From Methylorubrum aminovorans (GTDB taxonomy: Bacteria > Pseudomonadota > Alphaproteobacteria > Rhizobiales > Beijerinckiaceae): 64,000 bases of DNA. The position numbers were made by a program, and so were the translations under genes. The DNA lies in NCBI RefSeq assembly GCF_022179725.1, contig NZ_BPRC01000004.1:124001-188000 (forward strand), given 5' to 3'. Of the stretch, positions 13,026 to 22,424 are shown piece by piece. Numbering within the stretch: the first letter of the stretch is position 1; every line of letters begins with the position of its first letter. The notes below the pieces were generated by a model that saw only the letters and a list, made by a program, of their open reading frames with translations, was not told where the DNA came from and did not search any database.

Positions 13026-14936
13026 TCAGGCGCTCTTTCCAATCGGCCGCGCCTCGACCGAAGGTTCGGCGGCCTTGGCCTCGGATGCGGTGTCCGTCGG
13101 ACGCCCCTTGCCGACCGTGCGGCGGGCGCGGAAGACGGGTCGCGCCTCCGCTTCCCTGCGCTTGAGCATGGTGCGGAACTCGTCACGCCGCTCGTGGATC
13201 GAGGCGATGACGTGGCCCATCGGCACGCCGACATCGACCAACACGGCTTCCGAGAGCTGCAGCGAGGCCTCGATCGTCTCCGGCACCGCGTCATCGACGC
13301 CCATCTCGTAGAGCTGCGTGGCGTGGCGCGCGTCGCGGGCGCGGGCGACGATCGTCAGGTCCGGCCGCTCGGCGCGGGCAGCCTGCACCACAGCCTCCAC
13401 CGCGCGGGGATTGTCGAGGGTGACGACCAGGGCGCGGGCGGTGGCGATGTCGCAGCGGCGCAGCATCTCCGTGTTGGCCGAGTCCCCGAAATAGACAGGG
13501 CTGCCGAGGCGGCGCTGTTCGGCGACGCGGGCGGGGTCCGAGTCGAGGGCGAGGTAGGGGATGGCGTGGCGCTTGAGCATCTCGCCGACCAGCCGCCCGA
13601 CCCGGCCATAGCCCGCCACGATCACCCGGTTCTGCTGAGGGTCCGGCACCGGCTCGGCCCTTGCCCGGCCGAGCGCTTCCCTAGACACCTGCTTTCCGAC
13701 CCGGCGGCCCAGAGCCGCAAGGCCGGGGATCGCGATCATGGTCACGGAGGTGACGATGAGGGCCGCGCCGCCCACCGGCTCCGGCACGAGGCCGGCGACC
13801 ATGGCGCCACCGATCAGCACGAAGGCGAACTCGCCGCCGGGGCCGATCAGCAGCGCCGTCTCTAGGGCGACCGCGCGGGAGATTCCCATCACACGGGCGC
13901 CCGCCAGCACCACCGCGCCCTTGATCAGGAGCAGCCCGAGCGACAGGCCGAGAATGGCGCCGGGCGCGGCGACGAGTTGGGCCGGGTCGAGGTTCATGCC
14001 GACCGAGACGAAGAACACACCGAGCAGGAGGCCCTTGAACGGGTCGATCGTCGCCTCGATTGCCCGGCGATACTCGGTCTCGGCCAGCAACAGGCCGGCG
14101 ACGAAGGCGCCGAGCGTCATCGACAGGCCGCTGCCGGCCGCCACCAACGCGGTGGCCACGATGACGAGCAGGCAGGCGGCCATGAACAGTTCGGGCGAGC
14201 GGGTGCGCGCCACGAGGTGGAAGAGCGGTCGCAGGGCCACGCGCCCGGCCACCACGATCACCGCCAGGGCGATCGCCGCCTGACCGAGGGCGACGGCGAG
14301 CGCGCCGCCGAGATCGCCGCCGTCCTTCCGGCCCAGTACGGCGATGGCGAACAAGATCGGGGCGACCGCCAAATCCTGGAACAGCAGGATCGCGAAGCTG
14401 GTGCGCCCGGCCGGCGTGCCGAGCCGCTTCTGCTCGGCGAGCACCGGCAGCACGACGGCCGTGGAAGAAAGCGCGAGCGCGAGCCCGACCAGCACCGCCC
14501 CGGCGACCGGCTGGGCGAGCGCGACGAGGATCGCGGCGATGATGCTCGCGGAGGCTGCCACTTGGATCACGCCGAGGCCGAACACGAGGCGGCGCAGCAC
14601 CCGCAGGCGCTCCCAGGACAACTCGATCCCGATCATGAACATCAGGAAGATAACGCCGAACTCGGCCAGATGCGCGATTTCCGACCGGTTGCCGATGGTG
14701 AAGGGCGCCAGCCACGGATGCGCGTCGGCGAAGCGGCCGAGGCCGAAGGGTCCGAGCAGCGCGCCGGCGCCGAGAAAGCCCAGCACCGGTGAGATCCGCA
14801 GGCGGTGGAACAGCGGCACGACGATGCCGGCGGTCACGAGAAAGAGGATCGCCTCCCGGTAGCCGCCCGCAAAGGCGCCCGCATGCGCGCCAGCTTGCGC
14901 GGCAATCTGGGCTCCGGCCTGCACGGGGTCGGTCAT
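13026..14936 (-). CDS. CPA2-family cation:proton antiporter with TrkA-N domain (Kef-like)
   Basis: A 636-residue inner membrane protein related to KefB/KefC and other CPA2 transporters, which exchange K+ or Na+ for H+. Residues ~25-410 hold about 12 hydrophobic segments with the conserved LGFLGAGALLGP, GVIFLMFMIGIELS, SSTAVVLPVLAE and GPGGEFAFVLIGGA blocks. Residues from about 433 form a TrkA-N nucleotide-binding domain beginning NRVIVAGYGRVGRLVG. The C terminus is a ~50-residue charged tail. The glutathione-regulated K+ efflux role of Kef proteins is plausible, but no KefF/KefG partner lies alongside. Confidence 0.88.
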   Translation of the reverse strand: MTDPVQAGAQIAAQAGAHAGAFAGGYREAILFLVTAGIVVPLFHRLRISPVLGFLGAGALLGPFGLGRFADAHPWLAPFTIGNRSEIAHLAEFGVIFLMFMIGIELSWERLRVLRRLVFGLGVIQVAASASIIAAILVALAQPVAGAVLVGLALALSSTAVVLPVLAEQKRLGTPAGRTSFAILLFQDLAVAPILFAIAVLGRKDGGDLGGALAVALGQAAIALAVIVVAGRVALRPLFHLVARTRSPELFMAACLLVIVATALVAAGSGLSMTLGAFVAGLLLAETEYRRAIEATIDPFKGLLLGVFFVSVGMNLDPAQLVAAPGAILGLSLGLLLIKGAVVLAGARVMGISRAVALETALLIGPGGEFAFVLIGGAMVAGLVPEPVGGAALIVTSVTMIAIPGLAALGRRVGKQVSREALGRARAEPVPDPQQNRVIVAGYGRVGRLVGEMLKRHAIPYLALDSDPARVAEQRRLGSPVYFGDSANTEMLRRCDIATARALVVTLDNPRAVEAVVQAARAERPDLTIVARARDARHATQLYEMGVDDAVPETIEASLQLSEAVLVDVGVPMGHVIASIHERRDEFRTMLKRREAEARPVFRARRTVGKGRPTDTASEAKAAEPSVEARPIGKSA

Positions 14937-15334
14937 CGGGCGTGTACGCTGGTGCTGGAAGAAGAAGACGGCGGCCCGGCGCCTTGCAGCCTCGATGCCG
15001 CCAGGGGGAACCGAACCGCATCATGGGCGGCGAGCCGGTCGGGGAGCAATCGTTTTCCGCGACCGCGCGCGGTTTTCGCGTTGCCGCTTCGGCCGTGGCG
15101 GTCAGGCTATCCAGCCATCCACCGCTCATCGCTTCAGTCGGCACGACTTCGGCACAATACGCCCTTACGCTCAGGTAACGCGATGTTAGGAGGCGGTTAG
15201 GCTATCCAGCCATCCACCGCTTATCGCTTCAGTCGGCACAACTTCGGCACAATACGCGCTTACGCTCGGGTAACGCGTTGTTAGGAGGTGGTGGGTTCGC
15301 CGCCTCCGAAGGCACGCAGCAGTCCAAGAAGCGC
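14937..15334. promoter_or_regulatory. divergent intergenic region carrying a tandem duplication
   Basis: This ~400-base interval separates the antiporter gene (minus) from the membrane protein gene at 15335 (plus). The half near the antiporter shows no gene. The other half is filled by two 95-bp direct repeats, described separately. Confidence 0.6.
15104..15293 (+). repeat. two tandem 95-bp direct repeats upstream of a membrane protein gene
   Basis: Copy 1 (15104-15198) and copy 2 (15199-15293) both begin AGGCTATCCAGCCATCCACC and differ at about 7 of 95 positions, so the duplication is not recent. Each copy ends with a TTAGGAGG Shine-Dalgarno-like sequence preceded by the palindrome-like TAACGCG. 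The downstream gene probably starts at ATG 15335, or at the TTG at 15278 inside copy 2. Confidence 0.9.
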
Positions 15335-16558
15335 ATGAATTTCTTCCGCAGACAGCCTCCGAACCGGGACGTGCAGCGCGAGCGGCGCGACTGGGTGCTC
15401 GACCAGCAACGGTGGAAGCACGAGCGCGACATCGAGCGCGGCTACCGCATCAAGTGGGGCTACGTCGCCATCGCCTACCTCGTCGAATTCATGGTGATCG
15501 GCGCCTCGCTGTGGGGCGCGTGGCTGTTCGCGGGCTATTACAGCGACGGCGACGAACGGGCGTTCTACTTCATGCTGCTGGCGCCGCTGGTCTACGCCGC
15601 GGTGGAGCTGTGCCGCGTGCCGCTCGGCATCCTGGCACGCACGCAGCGCTCGTGGTTCGTGAAGGGGCTCGCGATCATCGGCATCATCTTCGCCGCGGGC
15701 GTGACCACGAAGTCGGTGTCGCAGCTCGGCGAGATGATGTTTCATCCCCGCCTGATGGATGCGGCCAAGGCCAAGACCGCGCTCAAGGACGCACAGGCCG
15801 ACCGCGACAGCATCGATACCCGGATTGCCGCCGCCAATGCCCGCGTCGAGCAATACACGAATGAGCTGGAACAGATCGAACGGCGCTCGGCCGAGAACGC
15901 CTCTCAGCTCGCCGGCCTCCCGGCGCAGCGCTGCGAGCGCGTCACCGGCACCAACAGCCGCGGCATGCGCTACTCGAACCTGAAATGCGTCACCGATCCG
16001 CGCACCGCGACCCTCAACGCCGCGGTGGCCAAGGCGGGCACCGATCGCAGCGCCATCGTCAAGGAGCTGGAGGAGGCGCGCAAGGCGCGGGGGCTCCTCG
16101 ACCGGGGTGCGGCCGACCGCAAGGTCGCCGATGCCGAGCAGGCCTACCGCAACGCGGTCAACCGCTCGCAGCTCCACTCCTTCACCGCCATGGTCTACGG
16201 CGTCGATCCGATCGAGGTGAGCGACGCGCAGGTTCACGCCTTCCTGCGCATCTTCGTGTTCGTGCCGGCCCTCTGCGCGGCCTTCGCCTCGACGATCCTG
16301 GCGCTCTCGGCCGTTTCGGTGCGCCGGACCTTCATGGACGAGGACGACCTTGGCGCTGCCGTGAACCCGGAGGCCACGCCTTACCTGCTCGCCTCCATCG
16401 CCGAGGGCGTGCGCCAGGAGATGGCCCTGGCGCAGCCGAGACCGGTCACGCGCGACGCCTCGGTGATCCCGCTGGAGCGACGCACCGCGCCCGTGGTGCC
16501 GCCGCCTCCGCCGCCCGCCAACACCTCCGGCAACGCCCCGACCGGCGTGACCGCGTAA
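15335..16558 (+). CDS. membrane protein with coiled-coil loop, function unknown
   Basis: I do not recognise a family with confidence. The 407-residue product has a basic N terminus, three closely spaced hydrophobic segments in the first ~130 residues (VAIAYLVEFMVIGASLWGAW; AFYFMLLAPLVYAAVEL; GLAIIGIIFAAGVTT), a long predicted coiled coil (KAKTALKDAQADRDSIDTRI onward, about residues 145-270, with two Cys residues), a fourth membrane segment (FVFVPALCAAFASTILAL) and a Pro-rich tail. Start choice is uncertain: ATG 15335 gives a basic N terminus, while a TTG at 15278 adds 19 residues. It probably forms a unit with the gene 25 bases downstream. Confidence 0.75.
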   Translation: MNFFRRQPPNRDVQRERRDWVLDQQRWKHERDIERGYRIKWGYVAIAYLVEFMVIGASLWGAWLFAGYYSDGDERAFYFMLLAPLVYAAVELCRVPLGILARTQRSWFVKGLAIIGIIFAAGVTTKSVSQLGEMMFHPRLMDAAKAKTALKDAQADRDSIDTRIAAANARVEQYTNELEQIERRSAENASQLAGLPAQRCERVTGTNSRGMRYSNLKCVTDPRTATLNAAVAKAGTDRSAIVKELEEARKARGLLDRGAADRKVADAEQAYRNAVNRSQLHSFTAMVYGVDPIEVSDAQVHAFLRIFVFVPALCAAFASTILALSAVSVRRTFMDEDDLGAAVNPEATPYLLASIAEGVRQEMALAQPRPVTRDASVIPLERRTAPVVPPPPPPANTSGNAPTGVTA

Positions 16559-16583
16559 AGCCCCGCAAGTCGAGCGCCCGGCC

Positions 16584-17237
16584 ATGAGCATCCACACCGA
16601 GGGCACGCACGAGAACATCGTGCTCGCGCAACACGTCAACGGCCGCCTGCGGGCGGAGGCGCGGATGCATTTCGCCCGCGCCTTCCTGCTGCGAGCGATC
16701 GGCGCCGGCGCGTTCTCGGCGCTCGCCGGGATCGGCATCGGTGCGGCCTGCTACGGCTACGCCTACATGAACCAGTTCGACTCGGCCGCCGAGAAGATCG
16801 CCGGCGCGATGCAGGCGGCGCTCGCAGACGTGACACTGAAGACCAAGGGTGAGGTGACGCTGACCGACAACACTCTGAAGCTCGAAGGGCTACCGACCCA
16901 GAAGGCCAGCGGCGTGCCGACACCGACCAAGGCTCAGCTCGGTGCCGACGCCGTCCCGGCCTCGCAGGCGCCGGTGAACACGACCTTCACGGTGTTCAAG
17001 CAGGTGCCCTATCTCGATGGGCAGATCGTGACCGGCTGGAACTTCAAGGCCAACGAGGAGCGGCCGTTCCAGCAATATTGCTACTTCTCCCGCCGCTCGA
17101 ATGAGACGAAGGGACAGGTCGAAATCAAGATCGACCTCGCCATGGACGGCAAGACCCTGCCGCAGCCTCAGAAATCGGACGTGAACCTCGGGATTCTCGC
17201 CACCAACTGCGTGTGGCACGACGGGAAGACACTGTAG
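16584..17237 (+). CDS. single-pass membrane protein, function unknown
   Basis: A 217-residue protein with one membrane segment (AIGAGAFSALAGIGIGAACYGYAY, residues ~38-61) and a periplasmic domain containing two Cys residues (QQYCYFSRR and TNCVWHDGK). No family is recognised. It follows the preceding membrane protein by 25 bases and is likely co-expressed with it and with the MoxR-type ATPase 73 bases downstream. Confidence 0.7.
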   Translation: MSIHTEGTHENIVLAQHVNGRLRAEARMHFARAFLLRAIGAGAFSALAGIGIGAACYGYAYMNQFDSAAEKIAGAMQAALADVTLKTKGEVTLTDNTLKLEGLPTQKASGVPTPTKAQLGADAVPASQAPVNTTFTVFKQVPYLDGQIVTGWNFKANEERPFQQYCYFSRRSNETKGQVEIKIDLAMDGKTLPQPQKSDVNLGILATNCVWHDGKTL

Positions 17238-17310
17238 ACAGGGACCCCTCGAACCGGCCGCCCGACCGGTTGCCGATCCGCTTCGCGCCGGGTTACTGCG
17301 GGCGATCCCC

Positions 17311-18180
<870 letters not shown>

Positions 18181-18186
18181 GTGTCT

Positions 18187-18253
18187 CTCACGAAACTCCC
18201 GCTGCACGGTCCTCGCCAGAGCAAGAACGGTCGATAACCGGGAGTTTCATGAG
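18187..18253 (-). repeat. dispersed ~68-bp hairpin element, family B, copy 1
   Basis: An inverted repeat with 15-base arms, CTCACGAAACTCCCG at 18187-18201 and CGGGAGTTTCATGAG at 18239-18253 (one mismatch), around a 37-base centre. Read on the minus strand, its centre (CGACCGTTCTTGCTCTGGCG) matches 58121-58189 almost exactly. It sits between two convergent genes (MoxR-type and catalase-like) and could act as a bidirectional terminator or be a mobile repeat. Confidence 0.75.
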
Positions 18254-18282
18254 GCACTCTGAGCCGCCCCGACCGCGGCCGG

Positions 18283-19263
18283 TCAGTTCGTCCGGCGGGA
18301 GAGCGACACGGCGTAGGCCGGAGAGCGAACCGCGAACATCGGGTCGTCGGCCGGGCCGGCGATCCCCTCCGGCAGTTCCACCACTGGGTCGAAGGTGCGC
18401 GCGTCGCAGGTGGCGTCCGGCTCGATCGCCGTGACCGCGAGGGTGCCGAGCGTCTCGGTCTTGCGCTGCTCCTCGGGCCACTGGACGGTCGAGTCGTTCG
18501 TCAGGTCGCCCGGCTCGGCTAGGATCGCGACGAGATCGAACCGGGCCGGCCCGCGGCCCAGGCGCTCCTTCAACTCGTCGGCGTAGAAGCTGTCGGGCTT
18601 GGCCTTCAGCTCGTCGTCGCTGAGGCCGGCCTTGTCGGCGGACACGAATTTCAGCTTCGCCGTCTTGGTCTCACCCTTCGCATTGGTCAGCGTGTAGGCG
18701 TGGACGCCCCAGTAATCGACGCCCGCGAAGCTCGCCGGCACCGGCCGCGCGTTGAGCCAGGCTGCCTGCCGCGTCGTCTCCGGATTGGCTGCCACGAACG
18801 CCTTGACCTTCTCGGCATCCGGCTTGCCGTCCGGCCCCGGTGCGCGGGCCTGGAGGGCCGCGAGGAGTTGCTCGGGCGTGCGCGTCGAGAAGACCGGCGC
18901 GGAGATCACAACGAACACCATGTCGCCGGCGGGATCGTTCATCCGCATGGCGAAACCGCGGGTGACCGGCTTGACCTTGTCGGAGACTTTCGGGTTGCTG
19001 CCGCCCATGGAGAAGCGGGCCGTCACCGGCGCTGCCTTCTGGAATTGGGGTGCCTTGGAGAGGGCGGCGGCGCCGGGCGCGGGCGTGAACTCGCCCTTGA
19101 GGCAGACGCCCTTGGCGCCGCTCGCGCGCACACCCGTATGGTTGCCGCCAGCGGCGAACATCCCGGCGACGATGGCGGCCGGATCGGCCTCCTCGGCAAC
19201 GGCCGGGCCTAGAAGACAGCCGATGGCAGCGGTGCAACTGAGGAGCATGCGAAACCGGATCAT
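18283..19263 (-). CDS. periplasmic catalase-related (SrpA-like) haem protein, catalytic residues apparently altered
   Basis: A 326-residue exported protein: signal peptide MIRFRMLLSCTAAIGCLLGP followed by AVA, then a small catalase-fold domain. The C-terminal RSPAYAVS supplies the Arg-x-x-x-Tyr (Tyr317) that ligates haem iron in this family. In catalases and related peroxidases the distal pocket has H-A-[KR]-G and an Asn before PVF. Here the corresponding segments read RASGAKGVC (Gly49 at the His position) and VISAPVF (Ser at the Asn position). If the alignment is right, peroxide dismutation should be lost. Start at 19263 is fixed by the signal peptide. A 16-bp palindrome lies ~50 bases upstream. 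Confidence 0.85.
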   Translation of the reverse strand: MIRFRMLLSCTAAIGCLLGPAVAEEADPAAIVAGMFAAGGNHTGVRASGAKGVCLKGEFTPAPGAAALSKAPQFQKAAPVTARFSMGGSNPKVSDKVKPVTRGFAMRMNDPAGDMVFVVISAPVFSTRTPEQLLAALQARAPGPDGKPDAEKVKAFVAANPETTRQAAWLNARPVPASFAGVDYWGVHAYTLTNAKGETKTAKLKFVSADKAGLSDDELKAKPDSFYADELKERLGRGPARFDLVAILAEPGDLTNDSTVQWPEEQRKTETLGTLAVTAIEPDATCDARTFDPVVELPEGIAGPADDPMFAVRSPAYAVSLSRRTN

Positions 19264-19313
19264 GGAACACTCTCTCAGTTTAGAATCGCGCCAGGCAAAA
19301 GGCCCCTCTTCAT

Positions 19314-19329
19314 GAGTTGCGCGCAACTC
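19314..19329. promoter_or_regulatory. 16-bp perfect palindrome, candidate operator
   Basis: GAGTTGCGCGCAACTC is a perfect inverted repeat lying 51 bases upstream of the catalase-like start and 137 bases upstream of the divergent aldo/keto reductase. Its size, symmetry and position fit a dimeric repressor site (for example MarR/OhrR or TetR type) controlling one or both redox genes. No regulator gene is adjacent. Confidence 0.45.
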
Positions 19330-19465
19330 TTTTGCAAGCGCGATGTCCGTCACGGTGTCGTCATTCGTTGATTGATCTCCGATGGTGCGAACCGCGCGAT
19401 CCCGCGGTGACGATCGGCGGCGGCGCCCCATGTAAGGGCGCGTCGTCCACCCGCGTGATGCCCCC

Positions 19466-20446
19466 ATGCAGACAAAAAAGCTCGGCCGCACCGGCCTCGA
19501 CATCTCGCCGCTCTGCCTCGGCTGCATGACCTACGGCGTGCCGGAGCGGGGACCGCATCCATGGACGATGCGAGAGGAGGAGAGCCGACCGCTGATCAAG
19601 CGGGCGCTCGATCTCGGGATCAACTTCTTCGACACCGCGAACTACTATTCCGACGGCACCTCCGAGGAGATCGTCGGCCGCGCACTCAGGGACTATGCCG
19701 ACCGTGACAGCATCGTGCTCGCGACCAAGGTCTACTATCCGCTGAAGAATCGGCCCAATGCCGGTGGCCTCTCGCGCAAGGCGATTTTTTCCGCGATCGA
19801 CGCCTCGCTCAAACGGCTCGGCACCGACTACGTCGACCTCTACCAGATCCACCGCTGGGACTACGCCACGCCGATCGAGGTGACGCTGGAGGCGCTCCAC
19901 GACGTCGTGAAGGCGGGCAAGGCCCGGTATATCGGCGCGTCCTCGATGTTCGCGTGGCAGTTCGCGAAGGCACTCTACACCGCCGACCTCAACGGCTGGA
20001 CGCGGTTTGCCACCATGCAGAACCACCTCAACCTGCTCCACCGCGAGGAGGAGCGCGAGATGATCCCGCTCTGCGCCGACCAGGGTATCCCGCTGCTGCC
20101 CTGGAGCCCGCTCGCCCGCGGCCGGCTCACCCGCGACTTCGACGCGGGTAGCGCCCGGCAGGAGAGCGATCTCGTCGGCAAGAAGCTCTACGACGCCACC
20201 GTCGAGGCCGACCGCGAGGTGGTCGAGGCGGTGGCCGAGGTGGCGCGGAACCGCGGCGTTCCGCGGGCGCAGGTGGCGCTTGCCTGGGTGATCCAGCGGC
20301 CGGGCGTGGCCGCGCCGATCATCGGCGCCTCGAAGCCGGGTCATCTCGACGATGCGGCGGCTGCCCTCGACCTCGCGCTGACGCCGGACGAGATCGCCCG
20401 ACTCGAAGCCCCTTACGTCCCGCATGCCGTGGTCGGTTTCCAATGA
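19466..20446 (+). CDS. aldo/keto reductase
   Basis: A 326-residue NADPH-dependent oxidoreductase of the aldo/keto reductase superfamily, reducing carbonyl compounds in the cytoplasm. The catalytic tetrad is visible: Asp56 (FFDTANYYSDG), Tyr61, Lys88 (LATKV) and His129 (LYQIHRWD). The C-terminal half has the NADP-binding VIQRPGVAAPIIGASKPGHL. The family member most like it by eye is the YajO/Tas type. It is divergent from the catalase-like gene and its TGA overlaps the next ATG, so it is translated with the SixA-like phosphatase. Confidence 0.92.
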   Translation: MQTKKLGRTGLDISPLCLGCMTYGVPERGPHPWTMREEESRPLIKRALDLGINFFDTANYYSDGTSEEIVGRALRDYADRDSIVLATKVYYPLKNRPNAGGLSRKAIFSAIDASLKRLGTDYVDLYQIHRWDYATPIEVTLEALHDVVKAGKARYIGASSMFAWQFAKALYTADLNGWTRFATMQNHLNLLHREEEREMIPLCADQGIPLLPWSPLARGRLTRDFDAGSARQESDLVGKKLYDATVEADREVVEAVAEVARNRGVPRAQVALAWVIQRPGVAAPIIGASKPGHLDDAAAALDLALTPDEIARLEAPYVPHAVVGFQ

Positions 20447-20973
20447 TGCGCCGCCTGCTCCTCCTGCGCCACGCCAAATCCGCCTATCCGCAGGGCGTGG
20501 GCGATATCGACCGACCGCTCAATCCCCGCGGGCGCGAGGCCGCGCCGCTGATGGGCGCCTACATCGCCCGCGAATCCCTGGCACCCGATCACGTCATGGT
20601 GTCGCCGGCCCGGCGCACGCAGGAGACCTGGGAGGCGGCGCGGGGCGAGCTGACCGAGACACCGATGGAGACGGTGCCCTCGATCTACGAGGCGCCCGCT
20701 TCCCGCATCCTCGACGCGATCCGCTCCGCCCCGGCGGAGGCGCAGACTCTGCTCGTCATCGGCCACAATCCCGGCCTCGGCGATCTCGCTCTCCGGCTCG
20801 TCGGGGAGGGGCCGAAGGAGCTGAGAAACGACCTTCGCGAAAAATTCCCGACCGCGGCGCTCGCCGTGCTGGAATTCGACGCGGTGGGCTGGGAGGACAT
20901 CGCGCCCGGCACCGGGCGTCTTCTGCGGTTCGTGCGCCCGCGCCAGCTCGCGGCGGAGATGGACGACGATTGA
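20443..20973 (+). CDS. sixA: SixA-like histidine phosphatase
   Basis: A 176-residue histidine-phosphatase (phosphoglycerate mutase-like) superfamily protein. LLLLRHAKS carries the catalytic RH (Arg9, His10), followed by D-RPLNPRGREAA, SPARRTQETWE and a second catalytic His in LLVIGHNPGLGDLA. Length and the absence of an inserted cap fit SixA, which dephosphorylates phosphohistidine on phosphotransfer proteins, but small-molecule substrates are possible. It overlaps the aldo/keto reductase by four bases. Confidence 0.88.
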   Translation: MMRRLLLLRHAKSAYPQGVGDIDRPLNPRGREAAPLMGAYIARESLAPDHVMVSPARRTQETWEAARGELTETPMETVPSIYEAPASRILDAIRSAPAEAQTLLVIGHNPGLGDLALRLVGEGPKELRNDLREKFPTAALAVLEFDAVGWEDIAPGTGRLLRFVRPRQLAAEMDDD

Positions 20974-21065
20974 GCGGTTTCCATCGGCTTCAGCGAACCC
21001 TTCGCCGCCTCGCATCGTTCCCTGACGAGAACGGCCGAGCTGACACCGCGTAAGGGAAGACCGGC

Positions 21066-22319
21066 GTGCTCCTCGAAACGCTCCTCGCCCTGACGGCTCT
21101 GATGCCGCGGATCGAACCTGCGCTCGACGCGGCGCGGGCGCGCCTGCCGGCTCTGCCGCGTTCGGCCGAGGCGGCGCCGACACCGCCGCCGAGCTTCAGC
21201 CAAGTGGCGCGGGCCGTCTCCAACTGGCGCGAACAGGCCGGCGAGAACCTTGCGCCGGGCACGCTGGCCCTCGTCGTCCGGCACGCGGCGAGCGAGCCCG
21301 GCTTCGTCGCTCGCTGCGTGCGGCTCAACAATTACTGGTGCATCAAGCAGGCAGGCTGGAGCGGCGAACTCGGCGGTGACGCGGAGGGCCATACCGGCTT
21401 CGCCACCGCCGCGGACGGGGCGGATGCGGCCGCCCAGCTCTTGCGCCGCTACCAGCGCGACTACGGACGGCGCTCGGCGCTCGCCATCGTGCGCCGCTGG
21501 GCACCCGCCGAGTGCGGCGCACCCCGCGTCGCGGCAGCGGCGCCGATCGCAGGCCAGCCGCGGCGTCCGGCCCGGCAGGCGGCGGCCGTCTCGACCACGA
21601 TCGCACCGCAAGGCATCGGCGGCACGCTGCGCGCCCGCTTCCTGGCGCGGCACGGGCGGGGCGGGGTCGCGCGCGCGGCGCCCGCCGCCACGGCGGGCTT
21701 GCGGGTGCAACCCTGGTCGGCCCGCGCGCGCCTCGCCGGGCATCCCGGCCGCGCGTCCCGGGCCGGGACGCGACCGGCCGTCCCCCTGCCGAAGCCGGCC
21801 GCCGACATCGCGACGGGCCTGAGCGGGACGTCCTCGCCAAGCGCCGTGGCGATGCCGAAGATCATGCAAGGCGCAGGCCCCCGGTCTCCGACGCCGCCGG
21901 TTGCCGCAATCCGCTCGTCCGTCGCCTTGGGCGCGGTCAACCCCGCCGCGCTGCTGGCGCCCGACCGGCTATCGGCGGAGGCGGCGGCGCTGCCCTCGAT
22001 CGCCGCCTCGCTGCCGAAGGGCAGCCTGCTCGATCTGAGCCTTCCGGCCCCGGTCTGCGCCAGCGACGAGACGCGCATCCGCAACTACGCGGCGCGGATC
22101 GCAGGCAGCGTCGGCCTCAAGCCCGACGACGACCTTCGCCTGTTCCGCGAGGACGGCCGTCCAACCGGCAACCTCCTGCCGGTGATGCTGGCGATGTCCT
22201 CGGTCGAACTCGGCACGCTGCACGCCTCGAAGGCGCTGGTCAGTGCGGCGATCGACCGGCTGGAGGCGCGTCTCTCCGGTACCGCATCCACGGAGGCGAG
22301 GCCGAACTCCGCACTCTGA
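21066..22319 (+). CDS. hypothetical protein with possible lysozyme-like N-terminal segment
   Basis: The 417-residue product starts at GTG. Residues ~70-150 contain NNYWCIKQAGWSG, a Gly-rich loop, TGFATAADGADAAAQLLRRY and IVRRWAPAECG. That order resembles the muralytic domain of phage structural lysins of the P5 type (N-N-x-G-I, F-x-F-x-x-x-x-x-G, RWAP), but I cannot confirm it. The middle (residues 160-300) is Ala/Pro/Arg-rich and probably disordered. The C-terminal ~90 residues form a separate helical segment with one Cys. There is no clear signal peptide, though the first 15 residues are hydrophobic. Confidence 0.6.
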   Translation: MLLETLLALTALMPRIEPALDAARARLPALPRSAEAAPTPPPSFSQVARAVSNWREQAGENLAPGTLALVVRHAASEPGFVARCVRLNNYWCIKQAGWSGELGGDAEGHTGFATAADGADAAAQLLRRYQRDYGRRSALAIVRRWAPAECGAPRVAAAAPIAGQPRRPARQAAAVSTTIAPQGIGGTLRARFLARHGRGGVARAAPAATAGLRVQPWSARARLAGHPGRASRAGTRPAVPLPKPAADIATGLSGTSSPSAVAMPKIMQGAGPRSPTPPVAAIRSSVALGAVNPAALLAPDRLSAEAAALPSIAASLPKGSLLDLSLPAPVCASDETRIRNYAARIAGSVGLKPDDDLRLFREDGRPTGNLLPVMLAMSSVELGTLHASKALVSAAIDRLEARLSGTASTEARPNSAL

Positions 22320-22320
22320 T

Positions 22321-22424
22321 ACGGTCTCCGCTTGATCGGAGCGGGGAGCGTACCGCTCAGCCCGCGCGGCGCCTGAGCGACGGCCAAGTCCGCCATCCCG
22401 AAGGGATCAGTCGGACATGGTATG
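22321..22424 (+). repeat. dispersed ~104-bp repeat, family A, copy 2
   Basis: Inverted copy of 12922-13024, beginning ACGGTCTCCGCTTGAT and ending TCGGACATGGTAT. It starts two bases after the stop of the preceding gene, so both copies hug 3' ends of genes. The conserved hairpin ATCCCGAAGGGAT is retained. Confidence 0.8.

Noticed and set aside
15104-15293. Tandem repeats considered as a CRISPR array
   Set aside because: Two adjoining 95-bp units without spacers and no cas genes; this is a simple tandem duplication.
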